Assembly: GCF_000282215.1 (NCBI RefSeq) | Contig: NZ_AKJS01000132.1 | Coordinates: forward strand, 1-37,422 | Length of the DNA: 37,422 nt | Direction: 5' to 3' | Origin: Pseudomonas sp. GM21 | Lineage (GTDB): Bacteria; Pseudomonadota; Gammaproteobacteria; Pseudomonadales; Pseudomonadaceae | Notes under the pieces: generated by a model | Seen by the model: only the letters and a program-made list of their open reading frames with translations | Database searches by the model: none | Told to the model about the DNA's origin: nothing | In this document: positions 8,789 through 14,561 of the stretch, piece by piece | Layout of the letters: each line of letters starts with the position of its first letter | Position numbering within the stretch: position 1 is the first letter of the stretch | Made by a program: the position numbers and the translations under genes

Positions 8789-9232
8789 GTGAGAGGCAGT
8801 TTGATTGGGGCCACCGTCTTCATCACGATGATTGGTGTGACGACGCATAAGCTGATGGAATGGAAATCTATCGAGAACGAACGAAAGGATACGGTGTGCA
8901 AGGCATCACAGCAGCTTCTGAAAACCCTGGAAACTCGAGCGCGAGCGATGGCTGCGGGACTGTCTATCGAAGCATACGAAGACGCCGAGCATACTGAGGT
9001 CGCCAGATTGGTCAACGCGCTGGATACGGCAAACAATGATGCTGAGGTTGAAGCTGTCATAAACGCTCACGCTGCCCAGTTGGAGGCGAAAAACGCTGCC
9101 ACCGATGCAGAATTGAAAAACCAAGGGAGTCAGGCTTTTCTCGAACAGCAATTTAAAAAACAGCGCATAACCACTGATCTCAAGCAAAAAATTAAACGCA
9201 CCGAGAGGGCTGTCACTGAGGTCTGTGGTTAG
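8789..9232 (+). CDS. Hypothetical membrane-anchored coiled-coil protein, 147 aa
   Basis: GTG 8789 is preceded by TTGAGGT (GAGGT 8776-8780) at good spacing, so a GTG start is supported. Residues about 4-18 (SLIGATVFITMIGVTT) form a short uncleaved membrane anchor or signal-like segment. The remaining 125 residues are highly charged and Ala/Glu/Lys-rich, strongly helical, and probably coiled coil, with two cysteines (about residue 37 and near the C-terminus). No catalytic motif or known family is recognised. The gene is divergent from the giant oxidase gene, with about 350 nt between them, and is followed by the small membrane ORFs. A periplasmic helical protein tethered to the inner membrane is the most I can say. 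Confidence 0.65.
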   Translation: MRGSLIGATVFITMIGVTTHKLMEWKSIENERKDTVCKASQQLLKTLETRARAMAAGLSIEAYEDAEHTEVARLVNALDTANNDAEVEAVINAHAAQLEAKNAATDAELKNQGSQAFLEQQFKKQRITTDLKQKIKRTERAVTEVCG

Positions 9233-9529
9233 CGTTCACTCCAAATTTTTCCCCCCTCAATGCCCCCTTGCTTTGGCCGCACTGGGCGGTTATCCCCGCA
9301 CTCCGGGGAAACAATCCCCATACATGGGCTTTAATACCGTGCTATCTGATTAGTTTTGTTGCCGAAATACCGCAAGCGGCACCTCCTTGTGCGCCGCTAT
9401 GGATCACTTCGACCAGAAATTAAACAACGTTCAGCTCTGGCATAGAGAATGCAATGTTCACATCTAGGGAATTATTGGGTCGTTGAAGCTACTACAACTA
9501 GATAAGCAGCACACCTGGGGGGCCTCCCT
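9233..9529. other. Intergenic region before the small membrane ORFs
   Basis: No gene seen. It contains a hairpin-like CCCCG...CGGGG segment near 9295-9310 and the sigma-54-like element at 9438-9452. Confidence 0.4.
9439..9452 (+). promoter_or_regulatory. Sigma-54-like element upstream of the small membrane ORFs
   Basis: TGGCAT-AGAGA-ATGC (9438-9452) has GG at 9439-9440 and GC at 9451-9452 with exactly 10 nt between them. It differs from the core at two positions (T for C, A for T). It points toward the 73-aa ORF, about 65 nt after the expected start of transcription. Confidence 0.45.
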
Positions 9530-9751
9530 ATGCATTTAGCCGATGTATTGTTCAAATGCCTGCACCGTAGTATGACTAACTCGATTGCCGCCACCAACCA
9601 ACTCAATATCCTCTGGTGGTTTTTCCTCGTCAGCTTCTTTCTCATCAGCGTGATAGCTGTTGGATTGGGTACTAAGGCAACAAGATTTCTAGTCACCGAA
9701 AATCTTGAACGAGATGCACTGCCCATTCCGACGGATCACTCACATGCGTAA
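9530..9751 (+). CDS. Small single-pass membrane protein, 73 aa
   Basis: ATG 9530 follows a G-rich stretch (CTGGGGGGCCTCCCT). A second ATG at 9572 would give 59 residues (MTNSIAATNQLNILWWFFL...). Residues about 28-49 (LWWFFLVSFFLISVIAVGL) are a clear transmembrane helix. The tail is acidic and ends in DHSHA. The stop codon TAA 9749-9751 overlaps the ATG of the next ORF, a sign of translational coupling. Small, coupled single-helix proteins of this kind are often accessory subunits of membrane enzymes, but I do not recognise the family. The sigma-54-like element upstream hints at shared control with the giant oxidase. Confidence 0.6.
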   Translation: MHLADVLFKCLHRSMTNSIAATNQLNILWWFFLVSFFLISVIAVGLGTKATRFLVTENLERDALPIPTDHSHA

Positions 9752-9839
9752 TACGCCGATAATCCAAACCTTCGTACTGATCCTCCTCATTTTTTCCACG
9801 GGGGCAGTGTTATCACTCATCGATCTGTTCAGCTATTAA
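9744..9839 (+). CDS. 31-aa membrane micropeptide, overlapping the preceding ORF
   Basis: ATG 9744 lies inside the last codons of the 73-aa ORF (8-nt overlap) and the frame ends at TAA 9837-9839. The product is MRNTPIIQTFV plus a run of Leu/Ile ending LSLIDLFSY, essentially one transmembrane helix. The overlap, the shared orientation and the hydrophobic profile favour a real coupled gene. At 31 residues, coding statistics cannot prove it. Confidence 0.5.
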   Translation: MRNTPIIQTFVLILLIFSTGAVLSLIDLFSY

Positions 9840-9863
9840 CGTAGGCACGGAAAGGACGAGGTC

Positions 9864-9941
9864 ATGCCAAAGAAAAACAGCCCGACCAGATTGCAGCCAC
9901 TTTTCACCGGCTATTTTTGGATTGATTGCAGCCCTTCATGA
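9864..9941 (+). CDS. Possible 25-aa ORF ending inside a dispersed repeat
   Basis: ATG 9864 is preceded by AGGACGAGG (9853-9861), a good ribosome binding site, only 24 nt after the 31-aa ORF. It encodes MPKKNSPTRLQPLFTGYFW and then a few residues translated from the dispersed repeat (starting at about 9923), where TGA 9939-9941 stops it. A longer third gene may have been cut by the repeat. Weak call. Confidence 0.3.
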   Translation: MPKKNSPTRLQPLFTGYFWIDCSPS

Positions 9942-9990
9942 CAAGCAGCGCCCCATTGCGGACTGTCGCACAATGGCGACCAAAAGCATT
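9923..9990. repeat. Dispersed degenerate repeat, copy 4
   Basis: GATTGATTGCAGCCCTTCAT, then GACAAGCAGC, CCCATTGCGGACTGTCGC and ATGGCGACCAAAAGC. It shares TGCAGCCCTTC..GACA.GCA with copy 6 at 12.86 kb. Confidence 0.5.
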
Positions 9991-10227
9991 TTGGGCACTC
10001 CTGTTCCACTTCGGGGGCGTCTTCAGAGTTAGGGCTGATATCAAAGCTCCATGATCCGACCACTTGCTTGGCCTTCAACCAGTAGCCCGAAAACTCAAAT
10101 GTCATCATCACCAGGGTAAAAGCAGACACTCGATTCAAGCATCAGCTCTGAATACAAATATTGCCCGGGGTGGCCCTCATGCAAGCATGTAAAACGGAGC
10201 GTAGGCAAACTCATGGTTCATAAACCG
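9942..10227. other. Gene-poor spacer of about 290 bases
   Basis: A minus-strand open frame of 75 codons (9911-10138) crosses the dispersed repeat and has no good start. I do not accept it as a gene. No other feature is seen before the receiver gene. Confidence 0.4.
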
Positions 10228-10641
10228 TCACGACGTTTTTCTGAGGGGGTGACCAGGCTGAAGTAGCTTTGCTACAGCCACAACCAGATCGTCCATAAAT
10301 AAGGGCTTCTCCAGGTATAGCGTTGAGTAGGGCACAATTGAGGCATCCAGCCCGTAGCCGGAAGTGAGAATCGTAGCGGTAGAAGGCCACCTCGCCTTCA
10401 CCTTCTTTATGAGTCCAATACCTTTGAGGTGACCCGGCAAATCATGATCCGCAATCACCAGCGGACAACCCTCTGGCATGCTCAGTAGGTAGTTCAAAGC
10501 ATCATCGGCGGTTTCGAAATCCAATGAGCGAAGACCGATTTCGGTCAAGATTTCAACCATCAACATGCGCAGTGTTGGGTCGTGCTCAACCACGACCGCC
10601 CATCCGGTTACTGGCAAGAGTTTTCCCCATTCTCTGTGCAC
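10228..10641 (-). CDS. Single-domain response-regulator receiver protein, 137 aa
   Basis: The start is GTG 10641, preceded on the minus strand by AAGGA at 8-nt spacing. The whole protein is one receiver (CheY-like) domain. VVVEHDP provides the acidic pocket (E-H-D in place of the usual D-D). VIADHDLPG holds the phosphorylated Asp (the first D of DHDLP). ILTSGYG gives the conserved Thr. YLEKPLF gives the conserved Lys. There is no output domain, as in CheY or Spo0F-type relay proteins, so it would act by docking or by relaying phosphate. No histidine kinase lies nearby in the window. Its place beside the sigma-54-linked oxidase region is suggestive only. Confidence 0.85.
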   Translation of the reverse strand: MHREWGKLLPVTGWAVVVEHDPTLRMLMVEILTEIGLRSLDFETADDALNYLLSMPEGCPLVIADHDLPGHLKGIGLIKKVKARWPSTATILTSGYGLDASIVPYSTLYLEKPLFMDDLVVAVAKLLQPGHPLRKTS

Positions 10642-10762
10642 GTCTGGTTCCTTAATTGGGTTCGATCTCCGAAATAGGCAGAGGTATAAATTCCAGTGTA
10701 TGCACTTAATTTGCCGTATTACGGATCCAATCAGCGGTGGAAAAAACGTTGTTTAATTGGGA

Positions 10763-10804
10763 ATGATTCTTAAGGTCTGGGGGTGTTTTTCAAATAAGAA
10801 TGAT
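10763..10804. repeat. Inverted repeat ATGATTCTTA / TAAGAATGAT
   Basis: The arms at 10763-10772 and 10795-10804 are complementary at 9 of 10 positions around a 22-nt spacer. The lone receiver gene (minus) starts 120 nt to the left. The halves look like an operator pair for that gene or for something on the plus strand. Not assigned. Confidence 0.35.
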
Positions 10805-10875
10805 ATCAGCGATTCGGGGTCGATAATGAACTGGAACTCCGATTTTACCAGGCGTGGCAAACGGTAACTTGGGTA

Positions 10876-10916
10876 GCTTTCAGTCCATCACGACAGGCAG
10901 CAGCCCATCAATACCC
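10876..10916. repeat. Dispersed degenerate repeat, copy 5 (inverted)
   Basis: Read on the minus strand it gives GATGGGCTGCTGCCTGTCGT followed by GATGGACTG, matching the GGGCTGC..CTTCGCGACAGGCAGC blocks of the other copies. Confidence 0.4.
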
Positions 10917-11179
10917 CGTATATCTCCCCTAGCCCGATAGCAGGTGTTTTCGGCCCATGTACCGTCACAGCCACCAAGTGAAACCTTGCGCGAGAATCCA
11001 TCAAGACATGAGATGACATCCTTCAAAAACAGACTTTGACCAGCAAATACGGCGTTTAATGGACGAATGGTCGAGGGGCGTCAAGCGCGGGGAATTGCCG
11101 GGAGTTTGCATCCGCTACAGGCTTTTCAGGCAGGCGCGTTCGTCGCGGCGAGGCGAACTTCACCTCCATCACGTGTCAC

Positions 11180-11197
11180 ATTAAGTCCTCATTAAGT
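11180..11197 (+). promoter_or_regulatory. Direct repeat ATTAAG-N5-ATTAAG, PmrA/QseB-like box
   Basis: CATTAAGT occurs at 11179-11186 and again at 11190-11197, an 11-bp period. This is one helical turn, as used by OmpR/PhoB-family dimers. HTTAAG-N5-HTTAAG is the PmrA-type box. It ends 11 nt before GGAGG (11208-11212) of the DUF2790 gene, so it may overlap the -10 region or the start of transcription. Confidence 0.5.
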
Positions 11198-11221
11198 GAA
11201 CTTCAGTGGAGGTACAACCTT

Positions 11222-11500
11222 ATGAGCATGGCCACAATTGTCAGTGCCGTGATTTCCAGTCTTGCACCAAGTGTCTTCGACCATAACAACCTGCTAGATC
11301 CCGGCGCGCATGTATCAGCCGTCGAATACCACTACGGGATGGACATCGATGTGAAACGGGTACTGCAGCGCACGGATACCTCCGATAAGACCGGCGTGGT
11401 ACCGGTGACCTTGGTCTACGAAGACAGTAAGGGCGAAGTTCACAAGATCCGTTTCCTCGAATGGGGTGGAAGCCCCGCCGACCCCACCAGCATTGTCTGA
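11222..11500 (+). CDS. DUF2790-family small protein, 92 aa
   Basis: ATG 11222 is preceded by GGAGG (11208-11212), an excellent site. The C-terminal two thirds carry the DUF2790 pattern: YHYGMDIDVKRVL, then GVVPVTLVYEDSKGEVHKIR, then FLEWGG. The family is made of small exported Pseudomonas proteins, several of which sit in metal-responsive loci. This one has a modest hydrophobic N-terminus (MATIVSAVISSLAPSV) rather than a textbook signal peptide, and it ends without the common C-terminal cysteine (WGGSPADP in place of WGGGC), so export is uncertain. The gene stands alone behind an OmpR-type direct repeat, which suggests control by a two-component system answering to metal or envelope stress. 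No biochemical function is known to me for the family. Confidence 0.75.
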   Translation: MSMATIVSAVISSLAPSVFDHNNLLDPGAHVSAVEYHYGMDIDVKRVLQRTDTSDKTGVVPVTLVYEDSKGEVHKIRFLEWGGSPADPTSIV

Positions 11501-11609
11501 TCCACACGCTAACAGGTTTCCGAACCAGGCCTGCCCCCCCAGAAGCGAAAGTTAAACTACATATACATCAAGTGCGGATTTTGTTTTTTTACCTGAAAAT
11601 GGACATTAT

Positions 11610-11631
11610 CGAATGATTAAAAATTCATTCG
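11610..11631. promoter_or_regulatory. Perfect palindrome CGAATGA-N8-TCATTCG
   Basis: Two perfect 7-bp arms (11610-11616 and 11625-11631) surround an AT-only 8-nt centre, in an AT-rich promoter-like stretch 145 nt before the membrane-protein gene. It has the size and symmetry of a dimeric repressor operator. The regulator is unknown. Confidence 0.4.
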
Positions 11632-11775
11632 CGAAAATTGCTATTGTCCTGACAGCGTAATGCTGCAAGATTAATTAATACTACTTCTGGACCTTAGCTG
11701 TAATCAGCAACGGCAAACTCCAAACATGCCTTGCCGAGAGCCAAGTTGATCCTGCGTTATAACCAAGAGGTCACC

Positions 11776-12396
11776 ATGGAACTTAGTATGTTTTCTTCGT
11801 CCACCGTGGAATTTGCGCGTTTGGGCGTTGTATATTTTCATCTTATCGCCTGCTGTGTGGCAATCGGGCTGGTTTTGACCAGTGACATTGCAATGGTCAA
11901 GCAACTCCTGAAGGGGGATGCGTCAGGGCACCACAATGACGCGCACTTGGAAAGTCTTCAAAAAATCGTAGGACTTGCACTTGTAGCTCTTTGGATTACG
12001 GGCATTGGTATTATCGGGATAGATTATGCGGGCAAGGGGATGGAGTATTTCCTCAATCCAAAATTGCAAGCCAAAATCGGCATAGTTGTGCTGTTGACCT
12101 TTAACGGCTTCCTGTTGCATAGCGCGGTAATGCCGGCGCTGAAAAAAGCCGGTTCGTTACTGAAACTCTCCTTCAACCTGCGCATGCTGGCGCTGTTCTC
12201 GGGAGCGCTCTCTGGCGTGTCGTGGTTCTATGCCGCCATGCTGGGTGTTTGTCGTCCGCTGGCCTGGAAGTACTCGCTGGTGGAGTTGCTGGCAGCCTAT
12301 CCTGTTCTCATCGTCGGTGGATTCGGGGCGATGGTACTGCTCACCGTTTGGGCAAAAAACAGAGATACCGAACTGCATATGGAGCAAGGCACCTAG
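11776..12396 (+). CDS. Multi-pass inner-membrane protein, about 206 aa
   Basis: ATG 11776 is preferred because AAGAGGT (11764-11770) precedes it. The longer frame from 11731 has no binding site. Four or five hydrophobic helices are visible: about 12-35 (VVYFHLIACCVAIGLVL), 63-85 (IVGLALVALWITGIGIIGI), 97-117 (IGIVVLLTFNGFLLHSAV), 128-152 and 162-190. His residues lie inside two of them (YFHLI and LLHSA), and a conserved-looking PKLQAKI loop is present. Intramembrane His pairs occur in CopD/DUF2269-like and cytochrome-b-like proteins that bind heme or copper. I cannot place it firmly in a family. The next gene, 116 nt downstream in the same direction, is PtrA-like, which would fit a copper-linked pair. 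Confidence 0.75.
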   Translation: MELSMFSSSTVEFARLGVVYFHLIACCVAIGLVLTSDIAMVKQLLKGDASGHHNDAHLESLQKIVGLALVALWITGIGIIGIDYAGKGMEYFLNPKLQAKIGIVVLLTFNGFLLHSAVMPALKKAGSLLKLSFNLRMLALFSGALSGVSWFYAAMLGVCRPLAWKYSLVELLAAYPVLIVGGFGAMVLLTVWAKNRDTELHMEQGT

Positions 12397-12512
12397 TCGG
12401 TAAGAAACACCGCCCTGGCTGGATGATGAGGCCACGTTGAACAAGGATGTTCAGCTTTAGCAAACAAACCCCGCTGTTAGCAGTTCACAAAGTTTCACTT
12501 GAGGATACCCCA

Positions 12513-12719
12513 ATGAAATCCATGAAAGCTCTCTTCGTAATCGCCGCTCTGACCGTTTCTTCTCTGGCGATGGCCACAGGTGGTGGTGACAAGACGTTCA
12601 ATCGCATGGAGTCGGCCCGGAAAGTCTCGATGGAAGCCTACCAGGTTGCACAGAAACAGAAGGCTGATGCCGCTGTAGCTCAAAGCAAAGCCAAGGCGGC
12701 CGATCACAGCAACAGCTGA
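12513..12719 (+). CDS. Small periplasmic protein, PtrA-like, 68 aa
   Basis: ATG 12513 follows TTGAGGAT (GAGGA 12501-12505) and gives a protein that starts directly with a signal peptide (KSMKALFVIAALTVSSLAMA, cleavage after AMA). The upstream-extended frame from 12447 would bury that signal. The mature part is about 47 residues, GGGDKTFNRMESARKVSMEA and then a Gln/Lys/Ala-rich tail ending DHSNS. This signal plus GGGD.TF.RM pattern resembles the N-terminal domain of PtrA, a small Pseudomonas protein induced by copper and described both as a type III secretion repressor and as a periplasmic copper-tolerance factor. The resemblance is from memory. The mature part has one His and several Met that could take part in metal binding. 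Confidence 0.7.
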   Translation: MKSMKALFVIAALTVSSLAMATGGGDKTFNRMESARKVSMEAYQVAQKQKADAAVAQSKAKAADHSNS

Positions 12720-12861
12720 TCTGTGTAGCGCGTCCCCAGGTTGACCGAAATGCGTGGTCTGAAGCCTCGAATGCAGCACCCAAGGCGCTGCTAGCGCCGG
12801 TTTAACCGAGATCCCGCTTACACAAAATCCAGTGTGTTGAATCCACAGTTGTAAACAGCCT

Positions 12862-12932
12862 TTCGCAAAGGGCTGCTTTGGGTCGACTGCAGCCCTTCGC
12901 GACATGCAACATTCGGCCAGAAGCGGACCATG
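12862..12932. repeat. Dispersed degenerate repeat, copy 6 (most complete)
   Basis: It reads CAAAGGGCTGCTTTGGGTCG, then ACTGCAGCCCTTCGCGACA, then TGCAACATTCGGCCAGAAGC and GGACCATGGGT. Most blocks of the other copies are present here in order, so it is the best reference for the repeat. It lies between the PtrA-like gene and the broken gene. Confidence 0.55.
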
Positions 12933-12980
12933 GGTTCGCGGTATTGATAGCGAATTTTCCAATTGATTTAGGTTCCAAAA

Positions 12981-13586
12981 ATGGGCAGAGCAAAGGAAAA
13001 GAACTCGACAGATGACTACCGCTCCATCGACATTCGAGCGCTACACCGTGCGGGGCTGATTCGCGCTGGCTCTACCTGCAACTGGATGTGGAAGCGCAGT
13101 GGTGAATTGGTCGGGACAATCGGCATTGGCGTCGAAAATCTAAACCGTCTGCGCCTGCGGTATCGATTGACAACGAATGGAGAATCCGAGTCTAAGGATT
13201 ACCCCGTCCCGATTACCTGGACACCCTGCCACTTAGGGGGCAATCGGGCGTAGTTTCTGTGCCCCTGTTGTGGCCGGCGAGTCGCCAAGCTGTACCTGAG
13301 CCGCGTGTTCGCCTGCCGTCTCTGTCTGCGCCTCAACTACGAGAGCCAGCAGGCCAACAAGCGCGACCGTGCCGCAGATCATTCGTGGAAGCTGCGCAGC
13401 GCCCTAGGCTGCCCCGAAGGCTTCCTAACCGTTCCTGCCGAATACATCCCAAAGCCGAAGGGCATGCACTGGCGTACCTTTGAGCAAAAAGTGGAACAGC
13501 TCAAGCGTGTAGACGCCGCCGCCTGGGCCGATGCAGGGCCTATGCGAGAAAGCATCGAACGCTGGCTGGAACATGGCCACTGGTGA
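12981..13586 (+). pseudogene. Zinc-finger-like hypothetical gene interrupted by an amber codon
   Basis: Two open segments, 12981-13253 and 13254-13586, lie in the same frame and are split only by TAG 13251-13253. Read through, the product is about 201 aa: an N-terminal half ending TWTPCHLGGNRA, the stop, then FLCPCCGRRVAKLYLSRVFA, CRLCLRLNYESQQ and PKPKGMHWRTFEQK. The CPCC...CRLC pairs form a zinc-ribbon or knuckle that is cut off from the N-terminus. In related proteins as I remember them, a Trp stands at this place (R-W-F-L-C-P), so TGG to TAG by one base change is the simplest explanation. The start ATG 12981 has no strong ribosome binding site. The second part has internal ATGs but lacks a convincing start. 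Function unknown. The gene is probably dead or newly inactivated. Confidence 0.75.
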
Positions 13587-13686
13587 TTGAGAAGCTCAAA
13601 TTCAAAGCAGCGTACTTGTCATACCGAAACGGGAAGTTCAGCACTGCCGATATAACCCTTCGTGAGAGGCGACAACCGGCAAAAAA

Positions 13687-13720
13687 AAGCCCCGCCTGAG
13701 CATAGTCCCGCGAGGCTTCT
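13687..13720. terminator. Bidirectional terminator after the broken gene
   Basis: AAGCC-CCGC (13687-13695) pairs with GCG-AGGCTT (13710-13718), preceded by eight A residues and followed by CTTTC. It could stop transcription from either side. Confidence 0.65.
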
Positions 13721-13797
13721 TTCAACCTCTTGCTGCCACCCCGCTGTCACAGCCAAACTTATCTGTCAGGAAAAAGCTTTGAGAGGCCCGAATTATA

Positions 13798-13849
13798 TGG
13801 TGTCCCAGGGCAGGTTCGAACTGCCAACCTTCCCCTTAGGAGAGGGCAG
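13798..13849 (-). other. 3' fragment of a tRNA-Arg(CCU) gene, attachment-site remnant
   Basis: Read on the minus strand: anticodon loop CTCCTAA (anticodon CCT), GGGGA, variable AGGTT, a perfect T-arm (GGCAG-TTCGAAC-CTGCC, 13809-13825), the acceptor 3' strand CTGGGAC, discriminator A and CCA (13798-13800). The anticodon stem is already mispaired on its 5' side. The D-arm and the 5' acceptor strand (expected GTCCCAG) are missing from the sequence beyond 13850. It cannot be a working tRNA. Such 3' halves ending at CCA are left when an element integrates into a tRNA gene. Confidence 0.8.
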
Positions 13850-13953
13850 TTATCTGTCATAGTTACTTGTCTTTGGCCGGGTCTTTACCACGCTTAGGAC
13901 CTATTGAATTGCGGGGTCTGCTACTCGATACCAGTACACAGCAGGCAGCACCT

Positions 13954-13974
13954 TGTATGCCTACATGTATGCCT
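13954..13974. repeat. Tandem TGTATGCCT pair, possible integrase arm sites
   Basis: TGTATGCCT occurs at 13954-13962 and 13966-13974 (12-bp period), about 42-54 nt from the tRNA-Gly fragment. Short direct repeats beside an att core are typical arm-type sites for tyrosine integrases. No integrase gene is in the window. Confidence 0.35.
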
Positions 13975-14015
13975 TAACCATTAATCACCACAAAGACCCA
14001 GTATTTGCTAGACGC

Positions 14016-14038
14016 TTCGATTCCCTTCACCCGCTCCA
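14016..14038 (+). other. 3' end of a tRNA-Gly gene (CCC-type), attachment-site remnant
   Basis: The segment can be parsed base for base as T-loop TTCGATT (14016-14022), T-stem 3' strand CCCTT, acceptor 3' strand CACCCGC, discriminator T and CCA (14036-14038). The preceding GACGC does not complete the T-stem (AAGGG expected), so homology to the tRNA starts at the T-loop. This is the size and shape of an att core in the 3' end of a glycine tRNA gene. In this orientation the element should lie to the left. Confidence 0.7.
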
Positions 14039-14090
14039 ATCGAATTTTGGTCTCACGTTGAGATGGTTTTGACGGGGAACATACAGATAG

Positions 14091-14124
14091 AAAAAAACCG
14101 GTCCTGAGTGGCCGGTTTTTTTAT
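14091..14124. terminator. Strong bidirectional hairpin terminator
   Basis: AAAAAAACCGG (from 14091) pairs with CCGGTTTTTTT (to 14122) around CCTGAGT. It stands 53 nt right of the tRNA-Gly fragment. Confidence 0.75.
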
Positions 14125-14274
14125 GCCTGAGAATTGAACAACGTGGCGTTTCGGTAGGGATGCAAAACCCTGCAATACAGAAAACGCCTCATTTGAGGTT
14201 ATCGACAACCCCTCTCTTCCCGCCCTCCTAGAGTGATTTCTTCGCACCTGATCAGCGCCGCCAGAGAAGGCTCA

Positions 14275-14320
14275 GTGGTTATAGTGTTGATCGTAAAAAT
14301 TCAATAGGTATAGTAACCAC
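14275..14320 (+). promoter_or_regulatory. hicAB promoter within an operator-like inverted repeat
   Basis: TTGATC (14287-14292) and TATAGT (14309-14314) are separated by 16 nt, a good sigma-70 promoter. A perfect 7-bp inverted repeat, GTGGTTA (14275-14281) and TAACCAC (14314-14320), brackets it. HicB antitoxins repress their own operons by binding such sites, so this is the likely operator. Confidence 0.6.
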
Positions 14321-14344
14321 CTAAGCACACCACAGGGAGGTGAT

Positions 14345-14524
14345 GTGAATAGTCCATTTTTGATAAGCCAACTCGTTGCGGATGGCTGGTACCTGGTTCG
14401 AATCAGGGGGAGTCATCATCACTTCAAGCATCCGACCAAACCAGGGCTGGTGACAGTTCCTCATCCGAAAAAGGATCTGCTCAAAAAAACGGCGATCAGT
14501 ATTTTGCAACAGGCGCTGCTCTGA
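14345..14524 (+). CDS. hicA: HicA mRNA interferase toxin, 59 aa
   Basis: The start is GTG 14345, preceded by GGGAGGTGAT (GGAGG 14337-14341). The protein is one double-stranded-RNA-binding-like fold of HicA type: NSPFLISQLVADGWYLVRI, then the conserved GSHHHFKHP with the catalytic His, then GLVTVPHPKKDLLKKTAIS and a C-terminal helix. Length and motif order match functional HicA toxins, which cleave mRNA and stop growth when free of HicB. hicB starts 37 nt downstream, the usual toxin-first order. The gene lies just right of the tRNA-fragment border, where stabilising toxin-antitoxin modules are common. Confidence 0.9.
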   Translation: MNSPFLISQLVADGWYLVRIRGSHHHFKHPTKPGLVTVPHPKKDLLKKTAISILQQALL

Positions 14525-14561
14525 CGATCTCCACGCGCGGCGTCCCAGGAGGACAATGAAC

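Larger units (their letters stand above)
10642..11221. other. Gene-free stretch of 580 bases with regulatory signals
   Basis: It holds an inverted repeat at 10763-10804, a copy of the dispersed repeat at about 10876-10916 and the PmrA-like direct repeat at 11180-11197. A minus-strand frame of roughly 40 codons (about 11018 down to 10887, MSSHVLMDSRARF...) begins near an AAGGATG sequence but runs into the dispersed repeat. I do not call it. Confidence 0.5.

Noticed and set aside
9911..10138. Minus-strand frame of 75 codons
   Set aside because: Its C-terminal part is translated from the dispersed repeat and no good ribosome binding site is present.
12447..12512. Longer start for the PtrA-like protein
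   Set aside because: It would put 22 residues before a perfect signal peptide. ATG 12513 has its own GAGGA site.
13798..13849. A functional tRNA-Arg gene
   Set aside because: The D-arm, 5' acceptor strand and proper anticodon stem are missing; only the 3' part can fold.
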